Assembly: GCA_964638035.1 (NCBI GenBank)
Contig: CAZWXD010000012.1
Coordinates: 1 to 64,000, forward strand
Direction of reading: 5' to 3'
From: JAGGAG01 sp964638035
Lineage (GTDB): Bacteria > Gemmatimonadota > Gemmatimonadetes > Gemmatimonadales > GWC2-71-9
DNA length: 64,000 nucleotides
The notes beneath the pieces were generated by a model. That model worked only from the letters and a program-made list of their open reading frames with translations. It was not told the origin of the DNA and did not search any database. How positions within the stretch are numbered: the stretch's first letter is position 1; the number at the start of each line of letters is the position of its first letter. Below are positions 9,081 through 17,608 of this stretch, piece by piece. Made by a program: the position numbers and the translations under genes.

Positions 9081-9395
9081 TCAGCGGGCGCTGCGGTACG
9101 CCAGCTCCAGCAGCTCCTGGTACATCGCCTCGGCCTCGGCCTGGTCACCGGAGCGCAGGGCGGCCGTGGTGCAGTGCCGGAGGTGGTTTTCCAGCAGCTC
9201 GCGGCCCACGGAACGCAGGGCCTCCTGCACCGAGCTCACCTGGGTGAGGACGTCGGCGCAGTACCGTTCCTCCTCCACCATCTTCTGCAGGCCACGCACC
9301 TGGCCCTCGATCCGCCGCAGGCGGTTCAGCACCGAGCGCTTGACCTCGGGCACAATGGCGAGGGCGTGGTGGTCGTGGTGCTCGTGTGTGGTCAT
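9081..9395 (-). CDS. csoR: CsoR-type copper-sensing repressor
   Basis: 104 aa of the DUF156/CsoR-RcnR-FrmR family. The Cu(I) ligand triad is complete: C46, H71 and C75, with the same 25- and 4-residue spacing as Mycobacterium CsoR. A His-rich N-terminus (HEHHDHH) may add metal affinity. The gene overlaps the 3' end of the copper ATPase by 4 bp and is last in copZ-copA-csoR. By family knowledge, apo-CsoR represses and Cu(I) releases it; a candidate operator lies in front of copZ. Confidence 0.93.
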   Translation of the reverse strand: MTTHEHHDHHALAIVPEVKRSVLNRLRRIEGQVRGLQKMVEEERYCADVLTQVSSVQEALRSVGRELLENHLRHCTTAALRSGDQAEAEAMYQELLELAYRSAR

Positions 9396-11806
9396 GCGGC
9401 CCTCCAGGCCTTGAGGCGCAGGCTGTTGCCCAGCACCGTGACGTCGCTGAATGCCATGGCGCCCGCTGCGAGGGCCGGCGTGAGCAGGAGCCCGAGGGTC
9501 GGGAAGAGCGCGCCGGCCGCGATCGGGATGCAGATGACGTTGTAGGCGAACGCCCAGAAGAGGTTCTGCCGGATCACCTTCATGGTGCTCCGGGTCAGGG
9601 CGAGGGCGTCCACGGCGCCGTTCAGGTCGTTCCGGAGCAGGGTCACGCCCGCGGTCTCGAGCGCCACGTCGGTGCCGCTTCCCATGGCGATGCCCAGGTC
9701 GGCCTGGGCCAGGGCGGGGGCATCGTTGAGCCCATCACCCACCATCGCCACCTTGTGGCCCTTCTGCTGCCACTGCCGCACCACCTCGAGCTTCCGCTCG
9801 GGGCTCACCTGTGCCTCCACCTGCGAGATGCCCACCTGGTGTGCCACGGCGGCGGCGGTGTCGGCCCGGTCGCCGGTGAGGAGGACGGGCTCGATGCCCA
9901 TGTCGCGGAAGCGGCGAACGGCTGCCGCGCTGGTGGGCCGGATGGCATCCTCGATGGCGATCACGCCTGCGGGTGCGCCATCCACCGCGACGAAGATGCG
10001 GGTGGCTTGCGGCGAGGCCAGCCCAACTGCAATGGCGACGAGCTGCTCGGGCACGATGCCCATGTCGCGAAGCATGGCCTCGTTGCCGATCACCACGTGC
10101 CGGCCGTTTACACTCCCCGCCACGCCCTTGCCAACCCGAACGTCGATGCCGCTTGCACGTGGCAGCGTCACCCCGGCAGGCACCGCTGAGACGACCGCGT
10201 CGGCCAGCGGGTGCTCCGAGGCAAGCTCGACTGACGCTGCCAGGGCCAGGAGCTCGTCGCGACCCATGCTGTTCACCGCCTCGACGGCGGTGACGCGCGG
10301 CCGCCCCTCGGTGACCGTCCCGGTCTTGTCGAGGAGCACCACGTCCACGCCATCGCCCCGCTGCAGGGCATCGCCACCCCGGATGAGGATGCCCAGCTCG
10401 GCGCCACGCCCGGTGCCGACCATCACGGCCATTGGCACGGCAAGCCCCATGGCGCAGGGGCAGGCGATGATGAGCACTGTGACGGCCGCCGCGAGGGCAT
10501 GCAGGTAGGCCGGTGGCGGGCCGAAGGCGAGCCAGAGCGCCGCGGTGATGAGCGCCACGACCACCACGGCGGGCACGAAGATGCCGGTGACCTTGTCAGC
10601 CAGGCGCTGGATGGGCGCCCGGGTCTCCTGCGCCTCCTGCACCAAGGTCACGATCCGGGCGAGCACGCTGTCGCCGCCCAGGCGGGTGACCCGCACCGTG
10701 AGGGCACCAGTGCGGTTCACCGTGCCGCCCACCACGGCGTCGCCCGTGGCGCGCGACACCGGGACGGGCTCGCCGGTGAGCATGGATTCATCAACCGTGG
10801 ACTGGCCCTCGAGCACGACACCGTCGGCTGCGATGGACTCGCCGGGCCGCACCCGGAACTCGTCACCCACCACCAGCTCGTCGCTCGCGATCTCGCGCTC
10901 CTCACCGGCGCGAATGACGCGCACCGTGCGGGGCCGAAGGGCGAGGAGCTTGTCGAGCGCCTCGGAGGCACGTCCCTTGGCACGCTCCTCCAGCCACGCA
11001 CCGGCCAGCACGAGGGAGATGATGCCGCTCGCCGCCTCGTAGTAGACCACCGGCGGGATGCCGCGGGCGGCAAACCACGGGCCGGCGACGGTCATTGCGA
11101 AGCTGAAGATGAACGCTGCACCGGTGCCGACCGCGATCAGCGTGTTCATGTCGGCGCCACCGTGGCGGAGGGCACCCCAGGCGCGCACGTAATAGTGCCG
11201 CCCGGCCCAGAGGATCACCGGCAGCGTCAGCCCCAGCAGGATCCAGCGCCAGGTGGGTGCCGGCACGGTGGCCAGTGCCGGGACCAGCGCCGTCATCCCG
11301 CGCGCGATGGGCTCCATGAGCCACATCAGGGGATCAGCCACGCGATGCTCGGCGGCGCCGGGCGCGTGGTCGAGCAGGGCACTGATGACCATGCTCACCA
11401 GGAAGATCGCGAGCGACACGATGGCCTTGAGCCCCGGGCGCCCGGTGGCGTGGTCGTGGGTGTGCTCGGCGTGTTCCCTCGTTGCCGGTGCGGCGTCGCC
11501 TGCATCCGCCGCGTGGCCCGCCATTGCGTGGCCCGCCATGGTGTGACCGGCCGCATGGTGGCTGTGAGGGGCCGCAAAGACCGGCGGGGCGACGCGCGCC
11601 TCGTATCCGGTTCGCTGCACGGTTGCGACCAGCGCGTCGGGCGACGTGAGCGCGGGGTCGTAGTCCACCGCCGCCGAGTTGGTCATCAGGTTCACCACAG
11701 CGTGCGACACACCGTCCGACTGTTCCAGGGCGCGCTGCACCCGGGAGCTGCACGCGGTGCAGGTCATGCCGGTGATCTCGAGGCGTTCACGGGTGGGCGT
11801 GGTCAT
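9392..11806 (-). CDS. copA: Copper-exporting P1B-type ATPase
   Basis: 804 aa. One N-terminal HMA domain with CTAC at residues 16-19 is followed by a His-rich linker (about 80-119; HSHHAAGH, HTHDHA). The membrane part contains the CPC motif (ACPCAMGLAVP), the phosphorylation site DKTGTVTEG, and SEHPLA, GDGLND and other P-type signatures. CPC with these features indicates Cu(I) export. Translation is coupled by 4-bp overlaps to copZ upstream and csoR downstream. Confidence 0.96.
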   Translation of the reverse strand: MTTPTRERLEITGMTCTACSSRVQRALEQSDGVSHAVVNLMTNSAAVDYDPALTSPDALVATVQRTGYEARVAPPVFAAPHSHHAAGHTMAGHAMAGHAADAGDAAPATREHAEHTHDHATGRPGLKAIVSLAIFLVSMVISALLDHAPGAAEHRVADPLMWLMEPIARGMTALVPALATVPAPTWRWILLGLTLPVILWAGRHYYVRAWGALRHGGADMNTLIAVGTGAAFIFSFAMTVAGPWFAARGIPPVVYYEAASGIISLVLAGAWLEERAKGRASEALDKLLALRPRTVRVIRAGEEREIASDELVVGDEFRVRPGESIAADGVVLEGQSTVDESMLTGEPVPVSRATGDAVVGGTVNRTGALTVRVTRLGGDSVLARIVTLVQEAQETRAPIQRLADKVTGIFVPAVVVVALITAALWLAFGPPPAYLHALAAAVTVLIIACPCAMGLAVPMAVMVGTGRGAELGILIRGGDALQRGDGVDVVLLDKTGTVTEGRPRVTAVEAVNSMGRDELLALAASVELASEHPLADAVVSAVPAGVTLPRASGIDVRVGKGVAGSVNGRHVVIGNEAMLRDMGIVPEQLVAIAVGLASPQATRIFVAVDGAPAGVIAIEDAIRPTSAAAVRRFRDMGIEPVLLTGDRADTAAAVAHQVGISQVEAQVSPERKLEVVRQWQQKGHKVAMVGDGLNDAPALAQADLGIAMGSGTDVALETAGVTLLRNDLNGAVDALALTRSTMKVIRQNLFWAFAYNVICIPIAAGALFPTLGLLLTPALAAGAMAFSDVTVLGNSLRLKAWRAA

Positions 11807-12012
11807 GGGGCACTCACGGCGGTGTAGCCGGCACGGGTCACTGCGGCCGCTATTGCATCGGCCGAGGTCAGGGATTCGTCGAAGGCGAGGTCGGCCCGGC
11901 CAATGATGACGGAGGAGAGCCTGACGCCGGGGACGGACTCGAGGGCCTGGCGGACCGCATTGAGGCAGTGGCCGCAGGACATGCCGGTGATATGAAGGGT
12001 GAGGTTGGTCAT
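11803..12012 (-). CDS. copZ: CopZ-like copper chaperone (HMA domain)
   Basis: 69 aa single heavy-metal-associated domain with GMSCGHC (C13, C16). The ATG at 12012 gives a canonical HMA protein; longer in-frame readings run through G-rich promoter sequence and the repeat. It should deliver Cu(I) to the ATPase, whose start overlaps by 4 bp. Only about 7 bp separate a TATATT element from the ATG on this strand, so a leaderless or very short-leader transcript is possible. Confidence 0.9.
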   Translation of the reverse strand: MTNLTLHITGMSCGHCLNAVRQALESVPGVRLSSVIIGRADLAFDESLTSADAIAAAVTRAGYTAVSAP

Positions 12013-12014
12013 GA

Positions 12015-12030
12015 CCCCCAATATAGGGGG
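12015..12030 (-). promoter_or_regulatory. Candidate CsoR operator
   Basis: Five C, six A/T (AATATA), five G on the plus strand: a 16-bp palindrome directly before the copZ start. CsoR sites are G/C-tract palindromes of this general shape, so this is the best candidate for copper control of the operon. Binding is inferred. Confidence 0.5.
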
Positions 12031-12060
12031 AGGGGGTATAAATGGGTAGGGGGGAGGGGG
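12026..12060 (+). other. Dense G-tract array (G-quadruplex potential)
   Basis: Five G-runs of 5, 5, 3, 6 and 5 bases occur within 35 bp (12026-30, 12032-36, 12044-46, 12049-54, 12056-60). They lie on the strand that is template for copZ and partly overlap the palindrome. Confidence 0.5.
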
Positions 12061-12171
12061 TTCACACGGAGGAACGAAGGAAACGGAGGGACTCGGAGGG
12101 ACTCGTCGCAATCGACCATCGAATCCACACCCACAAAGCGCCCTCCGTTCCCCTCCGTTCCTTCGTGTGAA
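12061..12171. repeat. TTCACACGGAGG repeat block A
   Basis: The left arm (12061-12090) begins TTCACACGGAGGAACG. The right arm (12142-12171) ends CCTTCGTGTGAA and is its imperfect inverted complement. Between them, 12095-12136 is a 42-bp core found again, perfectly but in the opposite orientation, at 12831-12872. The block fills the gap between copZ and the NTF2-like gene; no gene is seen in it. Confidence 0.8.
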
Positions 12172-12178
12172 ATGTGAA

Positions 12179-12670
12179 CTATTTCCCGGAGTCGAGGTGC
12201 CAGGACGGATGGTGCCAGGAGCCGTCCGTCTGCCTGGTGAAAACCTCGGTGGAGCGACCGGCCTGGTGGGTGACCGTCCCGCCCATGTCGAAGTCCACCT
12301 CATAGTTGCTGTACACCACCGCGACGTTGCCGAAGAGGTGCACCCTGGTGGTGGGGAAGCGGAGCGAGGCGAGCCTGCCGCCGTCCTTCACGAAGGCCGC
12401 GGCGCCCGCCATGGCGGCCGCCTTGTCCATCCAGGGGTCGCCGCCCCAGCCGATGCCGATGAAGTTGGCCGGGAGGATGCGCTGCATGGTCGGCTCGTCG
12501 TTGCCGAACCAGGCCCGCCAGGCGGTGTCCCGAATGGCTTCCAGCTGGTGGAGGATGCGGGGGTCAACGCTCGTCACAGGACCTGGGGCGCTGGTGACCG
12601 GCCGGGCCTCCTGGGCCACGAGGCCCGGGGCGCTGGCCAGCAGGGTGGCGACGACAGCGACTGTACGCAT
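12179..12670 (-). CDS. Secreted NTF2-like (SnoaL/DUF4440-type) protein
   Basis: 163 aa from the ATG at 12670, which begins a clean signal peptide (MRTVAVVATLLASAPGLVAQ). An ATG at 12700 is an alternative; starts further upstream would lie in repeat DNA. The mature part resembles DUF4440 cone-fold proteins: an N-terminal helix, the FIGIGWGG turn, and paired strands ending in DGSWHHPSWHLDSGK. Family members serve as small-molecule-binding or enzyme domains; no active site can be assigned. The gene is enclosed by two inverted repeat blocks (12061-12171 and 12739-12938). Confidence 0.72.
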   Translation of the reverse strand: MRTVAVVATLLASAPGLVAQEARPVTSAPGPVTSVDPRILHQLEAIRDTAWRAWFGNDEPTMQRILPANFIGIGWGGDPWMDKAAAMAGAAAFVKDGGRLASLRFPTTRVHLFGNVAVVYSNYEVDFDMGGTVTHQAGRSTEVFTRQTDGSWHHPSWHLDSGK

Positions 12671-12738
12671 CAGGATGCCCCGGCTGGGGTTGATGTCCAT
12701 ACGGCAGGGCGGCGCCATCGGTTCCGGTCTTCGCGCCA

Positions 12739-12938
12739 TTCACACGGAGAAACGGAGGAACGGAGGTGCACGGAGGGCGCCCAGCGCACCCGAAGCGCCG
12801 ATCCCGCGCCCACACATCAATCAGTTGCTTTTGTGGGTGTGGATTCGATGGTCGATTGCGACGAGTCCCTCCGTGGCCCTCCGTTCCCCTCGGTTCCTCC
12901 GTGTGAACGTTCCTCCGTGTGAATCGCCTCCGTGTGAA
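12739..12938. repeat. TTCACACGGAGG repeat block B
   Basis: The left arm starts TTCACACGGAGAAACGG at 12739. The right arm ends TTCCTCCGTGTGAA at 12907, followed by two extra copies of the terminal CCTCCGTGTGAA unit ending near 12923 and 12938. The core 12831-12872 is the perfect reverse complement of 12095-12136 in block A. No gene is seen in this stretch. Confidence 0.8.
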
Positions 12939-14420
12939 TCAGCGAGATTCGTCCTTCTGGTCCTGGCTGTTCGCCTCCCGCCCGGGAGATTGCCCGTTGT
13001 TCAACGGCAGTGCCAGCGTGTCGGTCACCATGTCCCAGCCGCCGCCCAGCGCCTTGTACAGTTGCACCACGGCCACCTTCTGGCGGCGCACGGCGCTGGA
13101 GGTCTGCAGCTCGCTCTCGAGGAGCACCCGCTGTGCATCGAGGAGGTTGAGGAAGTTGTCCACGCCGCCCTCGTACCGGAGTGTGGCGAGTTCGAGGGTG
13201 CGCCGCGCCGCCGCCACCGCCCTGAGCCCGGCCTCAGCCTCTTCCCGGGTCCGCTGCACCGCCACCAGGCCGTCTTCCACGTCCCGGAAGGCGGAGAGCA
13301 CCACCTGCTCGTAGCGCGCCACGGCGGCCTCGGTGCGCGCCCGCTCCGCCTCCACCTGCTTCAGGTTCCGCCCCCGGTTGATGAGGGGCATGACCAGGTT
13401 GGTGGCCAGGGAGAGGAAGCCGGTCCCGCCGCTGAAGAGGTTGCCCAGGTCGGAGCTTGCCGTGCCGCCCCGGGCCGTGAGGCTGATGGTGGGGAAGAGC
13501 GACGCCACTGCCACGCCGATCTGTGCGTTGGCAGCCTTCAGTTCCTCCTCCGACTGCCTGATGGCTGGCAACCGACGCAGCAGATCGGATGGAATGCCGG
13601 CCGGCACCTCGTCGGGGAAGGGCTGGTCAAACAGCGCCGCCCCGCGTGGGAGGTCCTGCGGCATGTGACCAAGGAGCACGCTGAGTTCGTTCTCCTTCTG
13701 GGCCTGCTGCCGCTTGAGCGAGGCCACCACTCCCTCGGCGCTGGCCAGGGCCGACTCGCCCTGACGTACGTCGAGCTCCGAGGTGAGCCCACCCTCGAAC
13801 CGGTCCCTGGCGAGCTGGAGCGATGCCTGCCGGATGCCGACCTGCTGCTCCGCCAGCGCGACCTGGTTGTCGAGGTCCCTCAACTCGAGGTAGGCCCGGG
13901 CCACCTCGCCCACCACCGTGAGGATGGCCCCCCGACGCCCGTACTCGGTGGAGAGGAGGCTGGCCCTGGCACCCTCGTTGAGGCGCCGGATGCGGCCCCA
14001 GAGGTCAATCTCCCAGGACAGCGATGCGCCGAGGAACCCCAGCTCCCGCGAGCTCTGCGCGCTGGGCAGGAGCGAGTCGAGCCCCTCGGCGCGGCGGAAG
14101 GTGCCGGTGATGTCGATCTGGGGCAGGAACTCGATCCGCGCGATGCCCAGCAGGGCCCGGGCCTCGTTGACCCGTGCAATCGCCACGCGGATGTCGCGGT
14201 TCTCCCGCAGGCCCACGCGAATCAGCGCCTGCAGCGTGGTGTCGTGGTAGACCTCCCACCACGGGAGGTTGGCGTACGATGAGTCGCGCAGGGCTGCCGT
14301 CGTGTCGCGCCACCCCACCGGCGGCGGGATGTTCTGCGGCTGCTCGTAGTTGGGGCCCATCATGCAGGCCGTGAGGAGCGCCGTCACCGGGAGTGCGCGA
14401 AGCAGGAGCGAGCGGCGCAT
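12939..14420 (-). CDS. RND efflux outer-membrane lipoprotein (NodT/OprM family)
   Basis: 493 aa. The ATG at 14420 shares one base with the stop of the RND pump gene and opens a lipoprotein signal ending LLTACMMGPNYEQP; the cysteine followed by MMGPNY is the classic NodT/OprM start. Two TolC-type repeats are visible (for example NARDIRVAIARVNEARALLG-like and ATLRYEGGVDNFLNLLDAQR-like segments). It should form the trimeric exit duct for the pump encoded just upstream. The 3' end abuts repeat block B. Confidence 0.95.
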   Translation of the reverse strand: MRRSLLLRALPVTALLTACMMGPNYEQPQNIPPPVGWRDTTAALRDSSYANLPWWEVYHDTTLQALIRVGLRENRDIRVAIARVNEARALLGIARIEFLPQIDITGTFRRAEGLDSLLPSAQSSRELGFLGASLSWEIDLWGRIRRLNEGARASLLSTEYGRRGAILTVVGEVARAYLELRDLDNQVALAEQQVGIRQASLQLARDRFEGGLTSELDVRQGESALASAEGVVASLKRQQAQKENELSVLLGHMPQDLPRGAALFDQPFPDEVPAGIPSDLLRRLPAIRQSEEELKAANAQIGVAVASLFPTISLTARGGTASSDLGNLFSGGTGFLSLATNLVMPLINRGRNLKQVEAERARTEAAVARYEQVVLSAFRDVEDGLVAVQRTREEAEAGLRAVAAARRTLELATLRYEGGVDNFLNLLDAQRVLLESELQTSSAVRRQKVAVVQLYKALGGGWDMVTDTLALPLNNGQSPGREANSQDQKDESR

Positions 14421-17400
14421 CAGTGGTGTCCTCCACTGGCCGGTGCCGCTGCTGCGGGAGGCTCTGCCTCGTTGCCCTTCTTCTTCCCGAATGACTCCAT
14501 CAGGGCAAAGAGGCCGGGCACCAGGAAGACGCCGAGCACCGTGGCGACGAGCATGCCCCAGAACACGGCGGTGCCCATGCGGTTCTGCGCTGCCGCACCG
14601 GCACCGCTGGCGCGCATGAGCGGCACCACGCCCAGGATGAAGGCGAAGGCGGTCATCAGGATGGGGCGGAAGCGGAGCCGCGCCGACTCGAGCGCCGCGT
14701 CGGCGACCGGCTTCCCGCCCTCGTGCTGGGCCTTGGCGAACTCCACGATCAGGATGGCGTTCTTGGCCGCGAGGCCCACGAGCATGATGAGGCCCACCTG
14801 CACGAAGACGTTGTTGTCGAACCCGGCGAGCCACACGCCGAAGAAGGCGCCCAGCGCCACGAGCGGGGTTTCCAGCAACACGGCCCACGGGAGCTTCCAG
14901 CTCTCGTAGAGTGCCGCGAGCAGGAGGAAGACGAAGACAATGGCCAGCACGAACGTCGGGCCCGAGGGCGGCGCCGTCTTCTCCTGGTAGGAGAGGCCGG
15001 CGTAGGCATAGCGCATCTCGGCCGGGAGCACGGAGTCGGCCACCTGCTCGAGTGCCGCCATGGCCTGGCCCGAGGTGTATCCGGGGGCTGGCTGGCCGGT
15101 GATCTCCACCGAGCGCAGGAGGTTGAACCGCACGGTGAGCTCGGTGCCGGCCGACTGGGTCACGTCCACCAGCGCGGAGAGGGGGATCATCTGCCCGGTG
15201 GTCTGGCTGCGCACGTGGATCAGGCCGATGTCCTCGGGGCGCTGGCGGAAGGGGGCGTCGGCCTGCACGAACACGCGGTAGAGCCGGCCGAACCGGTTGA
15301 AGTCGTTCACGTAACTCGACCCCATGGCCGCCGAGAGCGCCGCGAAGACGTCGCTGATGGGGACGCCCAGGGTTCGGGCCCGCTCGCGATCGAGCTCCAC
15401 CTTCACCTGGGGCGAGACGGGGTTGAAGGCCGTGAAGAGGTTGGCCAGTTCGGGTCGCTGCCGCGCGGCAGCGATGAAGTTGGCCGCCTGTGCACCGAGC
15501 TGCTCCACCGTGAGGGTTCCGCTCCGGTCCTGCAGCAGCAGGTTGAAGCCGCCCGCGGCACCGAAGCCGGGGATGGTGGGCGGGGTGAAGGGGAAGATGA
15601 TCGCGGCCGGCAGCTGGCGGAGTTCACCGCCGATGCGCTGGGTCAGCGCCTTCACGTGGAGCGCCTTGTCGTGCCGCTCCTCCCAGTCGTCGAGCTTGCA
15701 GAAGAAGGTGGCATACTCGGGCGAGAAGCTGTTGGTGAGCATGCCGAGGCCGCCCACGGCGGTGCAGGCGCGCACCTGGTCCACGCCCTTCAGCACGTCC
15801 TCCACCTGCTTCACCACCAGCCGGGTGCGCTCGGCCGACGAGGCGGGCGGAAGTTGCACGTTCACCATGAAGATGCCCATGTCCTCGTCGGGCACGAAGC
15901 CGGCGGGCAGGAGCTTCAGGAGCCCGCCTGCGGCCACCGAGGCGATGACGACGGCCAGCAGGGCCAGCAGCGCCCGCCGCACGAAGATGCGGGTGATGCC
16001 CACGTACCCGCCGGTCACCTTCTCGAAGGCCTTGTTGAAGCCGCGGAAGAAGGCTCCGAGCGGGCCCTTCATCTCCCTGTGGGGCTTGAGCACCTTGGCA
16101 CAGAGCGCTGGCGCCAGGGTGAGGGCCAGGAAGGCCGAGAGCAGCACCGAGATGGCGATGGTGAGGGCGAACTGCTGGTAGAGCCGGCCGGTGAGGCCGC
16201 CGAGCAGGGCCACGGGCACGAACACCGCTGACAGGATGAGGGCGATGGCCACGACCGGGCCGGAGACCTCCTTCATGGCCTGCACGGTGGCGTCATGGGG
16301 CGTCTTCCCGTGCTCCATGTGGTGCACCACGGCTTCCACCACCACGATGGCATCGTCCACCACGATGCCGATGGCCAGCACCAGGCCGAACATGGTGAGG
16401 GTGTTGAGCGAGAAGCCCAGCATCGGGAAGAACAGGAAGGTGCCCACGAGCGACACCGGCACGGTGATGAGCGGGATGATCGTGGCGCGCACGTTCTGCA
16501 GGAAGATGAATACCACCAGCGAGACCAGGATGAAGGCCTCGACCAGGGTCTTCACGATCTCGTGCATCGACGCCTCGATGGCAGGCGTCGTGTCGTACAC
16601 GATCTCGTACTCCAGGTCGGGCGGGAAGAAGCCCTTGAGTTCCTCCAGGGTCCGGTAGATCCCCTCCGCCGTTTCGAGCTGGTTGGCGCCCGGCAGCAGG
16701 TACAGGGCCAGTGATGCGGCAGGACCGCCCTGCCACGCGCCCGTGGAGTCGCGCACGATAGCCTGGCCGAAGGCGCGGTAGTTCTCGGCGCCGAGCTCCA
16801 CCCGGCCCACGTCCCGCACCCGCACGATGGCACCCGCCTGGTCCTGGCGGACGATGATGCTGCCGAACTCCTCCGGCGTGGTGAAGCGTCCCGGCGCCTG
16901 GACTGTCCAGGTGAACTCCTGGGTGGGCAGGGAGGGCGCTGCCCCCACCTGGCCCGCCGGCGCCTGGAGGTTCTGCTCCCGGATGGCCGCGATGACGTCC
17001 GATGGCGTGAGGCGCAGGGCGGTGAGGCGGTCGGGCCGGAGCCAGATGCGCATGCCGTACTCGGCTGCACCGAAGAGGTCCACCTGCGCCACGCCGGGTA
17101 CCCGGAGCATCTGGTCCCGGACGTTGATCATGGCATAGTTGGCGAGGAAGCGCGCGTCGCGCGAACCACCGGGCGAATAGAGTGACACCACCATCAGGAT
17201 GCTCGGGTTGAGCTTCTTGACCGTGACGCCCTGCTGGATCACCTCCTGCGGCAACCGGCTCTGCGCCTGCGAGACACGGTTCTGGGTGAGCACGTTGGCC
17301 ATGTCGCGGTCGGTGCCCACCTCGAAGAACACGTCGAGCAGCATGCGTCCGTCGCTCGTGTTGAGCGACTTCATGTAGATCATCTTCTCCACGCCGTTCA

Positions 17401-17605
17401 CCTGCTGCTCGATGGGCGTGGCGACGGATTGCTCCACCGCGATGGCCGAGGCGCCGGGATAGTTGGCCTCGACGCGGATGTTGGCGGGGGCGAGCTCGGG
17501 GTACTGCTCGATGGCGAGCTTGCGGGCGGTGAAGCCGCCCAGCATGGTCAGGACGATCGCAATGACGATCGCGACGATGGGCCGCCGGATGAAGAAATCG
17601 GCCAT
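14420..17605 (-). CDS. RND multidrug efflux permease (HAE-1/AcrB family)
   Basis: 1061 aa, full length for the family. It has twelve membrane segments in the AcrB pattern and two large periplasmic loops. The phrase VVDDAIVVVEAV carries the paired aspartates of helix 4 that form the proton relay, and the C-terminal half has GLAAKNAILIVEFAK. It exports hydrophobic compounds by proton antiport as part of the adaptor-pump-duct operon (18757 to 12939). No dedicated regulator is adjacent, and the substrate cannot be read from sequence. Confidence 0.97.
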   Translation of the reverse strand: MADFFIRRPIVAIVIAIVLTMLGGFTARKLAIEQYPELAPANIRVEANYPGASAIAVEQSVATPIEQQVNGVEKMIYMKSLNTSDGRMLLDVFFEVGTDRDMANVLTQNRVSQAQSRLPQEVIQQGVTVKKLNPSILMVVSLYSPGGSRDARFLANYAMINVRDQMLRVPGVAQVDLFGAAEYGMRIWLRPDRLTALRLTPSDVIAAIREQNLQAPAGQVGAAPSLPTQEFTWTVQAPGRFTTPEEFGSIIVRQDQAGAIVRVRDVGRVELGAENYRAFGQAIVRDSTGAWQGGPAASLALYLLPGANQLETAEGIYRTLEELKGFFPPDLEYEIVYDTTPAIEASMHEIVKTLVEAFILVSLVVFIFLQNVRATIIPLITVPVSLVGTFLFFPMLGFSLNTLTMFGLVLAIGIVVDDAIVVVEAVVHHMEHGKTPHDATVQAMKEVSGPVVAIALILSAVFVPVALLGGLTGRLYQQFALTIAISVLLSAFLALTLAPALCAKVLKPHREMKGPLGAFFRGFNKAFEKVTGGYVGITRIFVRRALLALLAVVIASVAAGGLLKLLPAGFVPDEDMGIFMVNVQLPPASSAERTRLVVKQVEDVLKGVDQVRACTAVGGLGMLTNSFSPEYATFFCKLDDWEERHDKALHVKALTQRIGGELRQLPAAIIFPFTPPTIPGFGAAGGFNLLLQDRSGTLTVEQLGAQAANFIAAARQRPELANLFTAFNPVSPQVKVELDRERARTLGVPISDVFAALSAAMGSSYVNDFNRFGRLYRVFVQADAPFRQRPEDIGLIHVRSQTTGQMIPLSALVDVTQSAGTELTVRFNLLRSVEITGQPAPGYTSGQAMAALEQVADSVLPAEMRYAYAGLSYQEKTAPPSGPTFVLAIVFVFLLLAALYESWKLPWAVLLETPLVALGAFFGVWLAGFDNNVFVQVGLIMLVGLAAKNAILIVEFAKAQHEGGKPVADAALESARLRFRPILMTAFAFILGVVPLMRASGAGAAAQNRMGTAVFWGMLVATVLGVFLVPGLFALMESFGKKKGNEAEPPAAAAPASGGHH

Positions 17606-17608
17606 CGC

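Noticed and set aside
12026..12060. CRISPR-like or microsatellite reading of the G-run region
   Set aside because: There are no regular repeat-spacer units; the tracts are irregular in length and spacing.
12739..12815. Coding extension of the NTF2-like gene or small proteins across repeat block B
   Set aside because: These frames run through the GGAGG-rich repeat, lack ribosome-binding sites and encode only low-complexity peptides.
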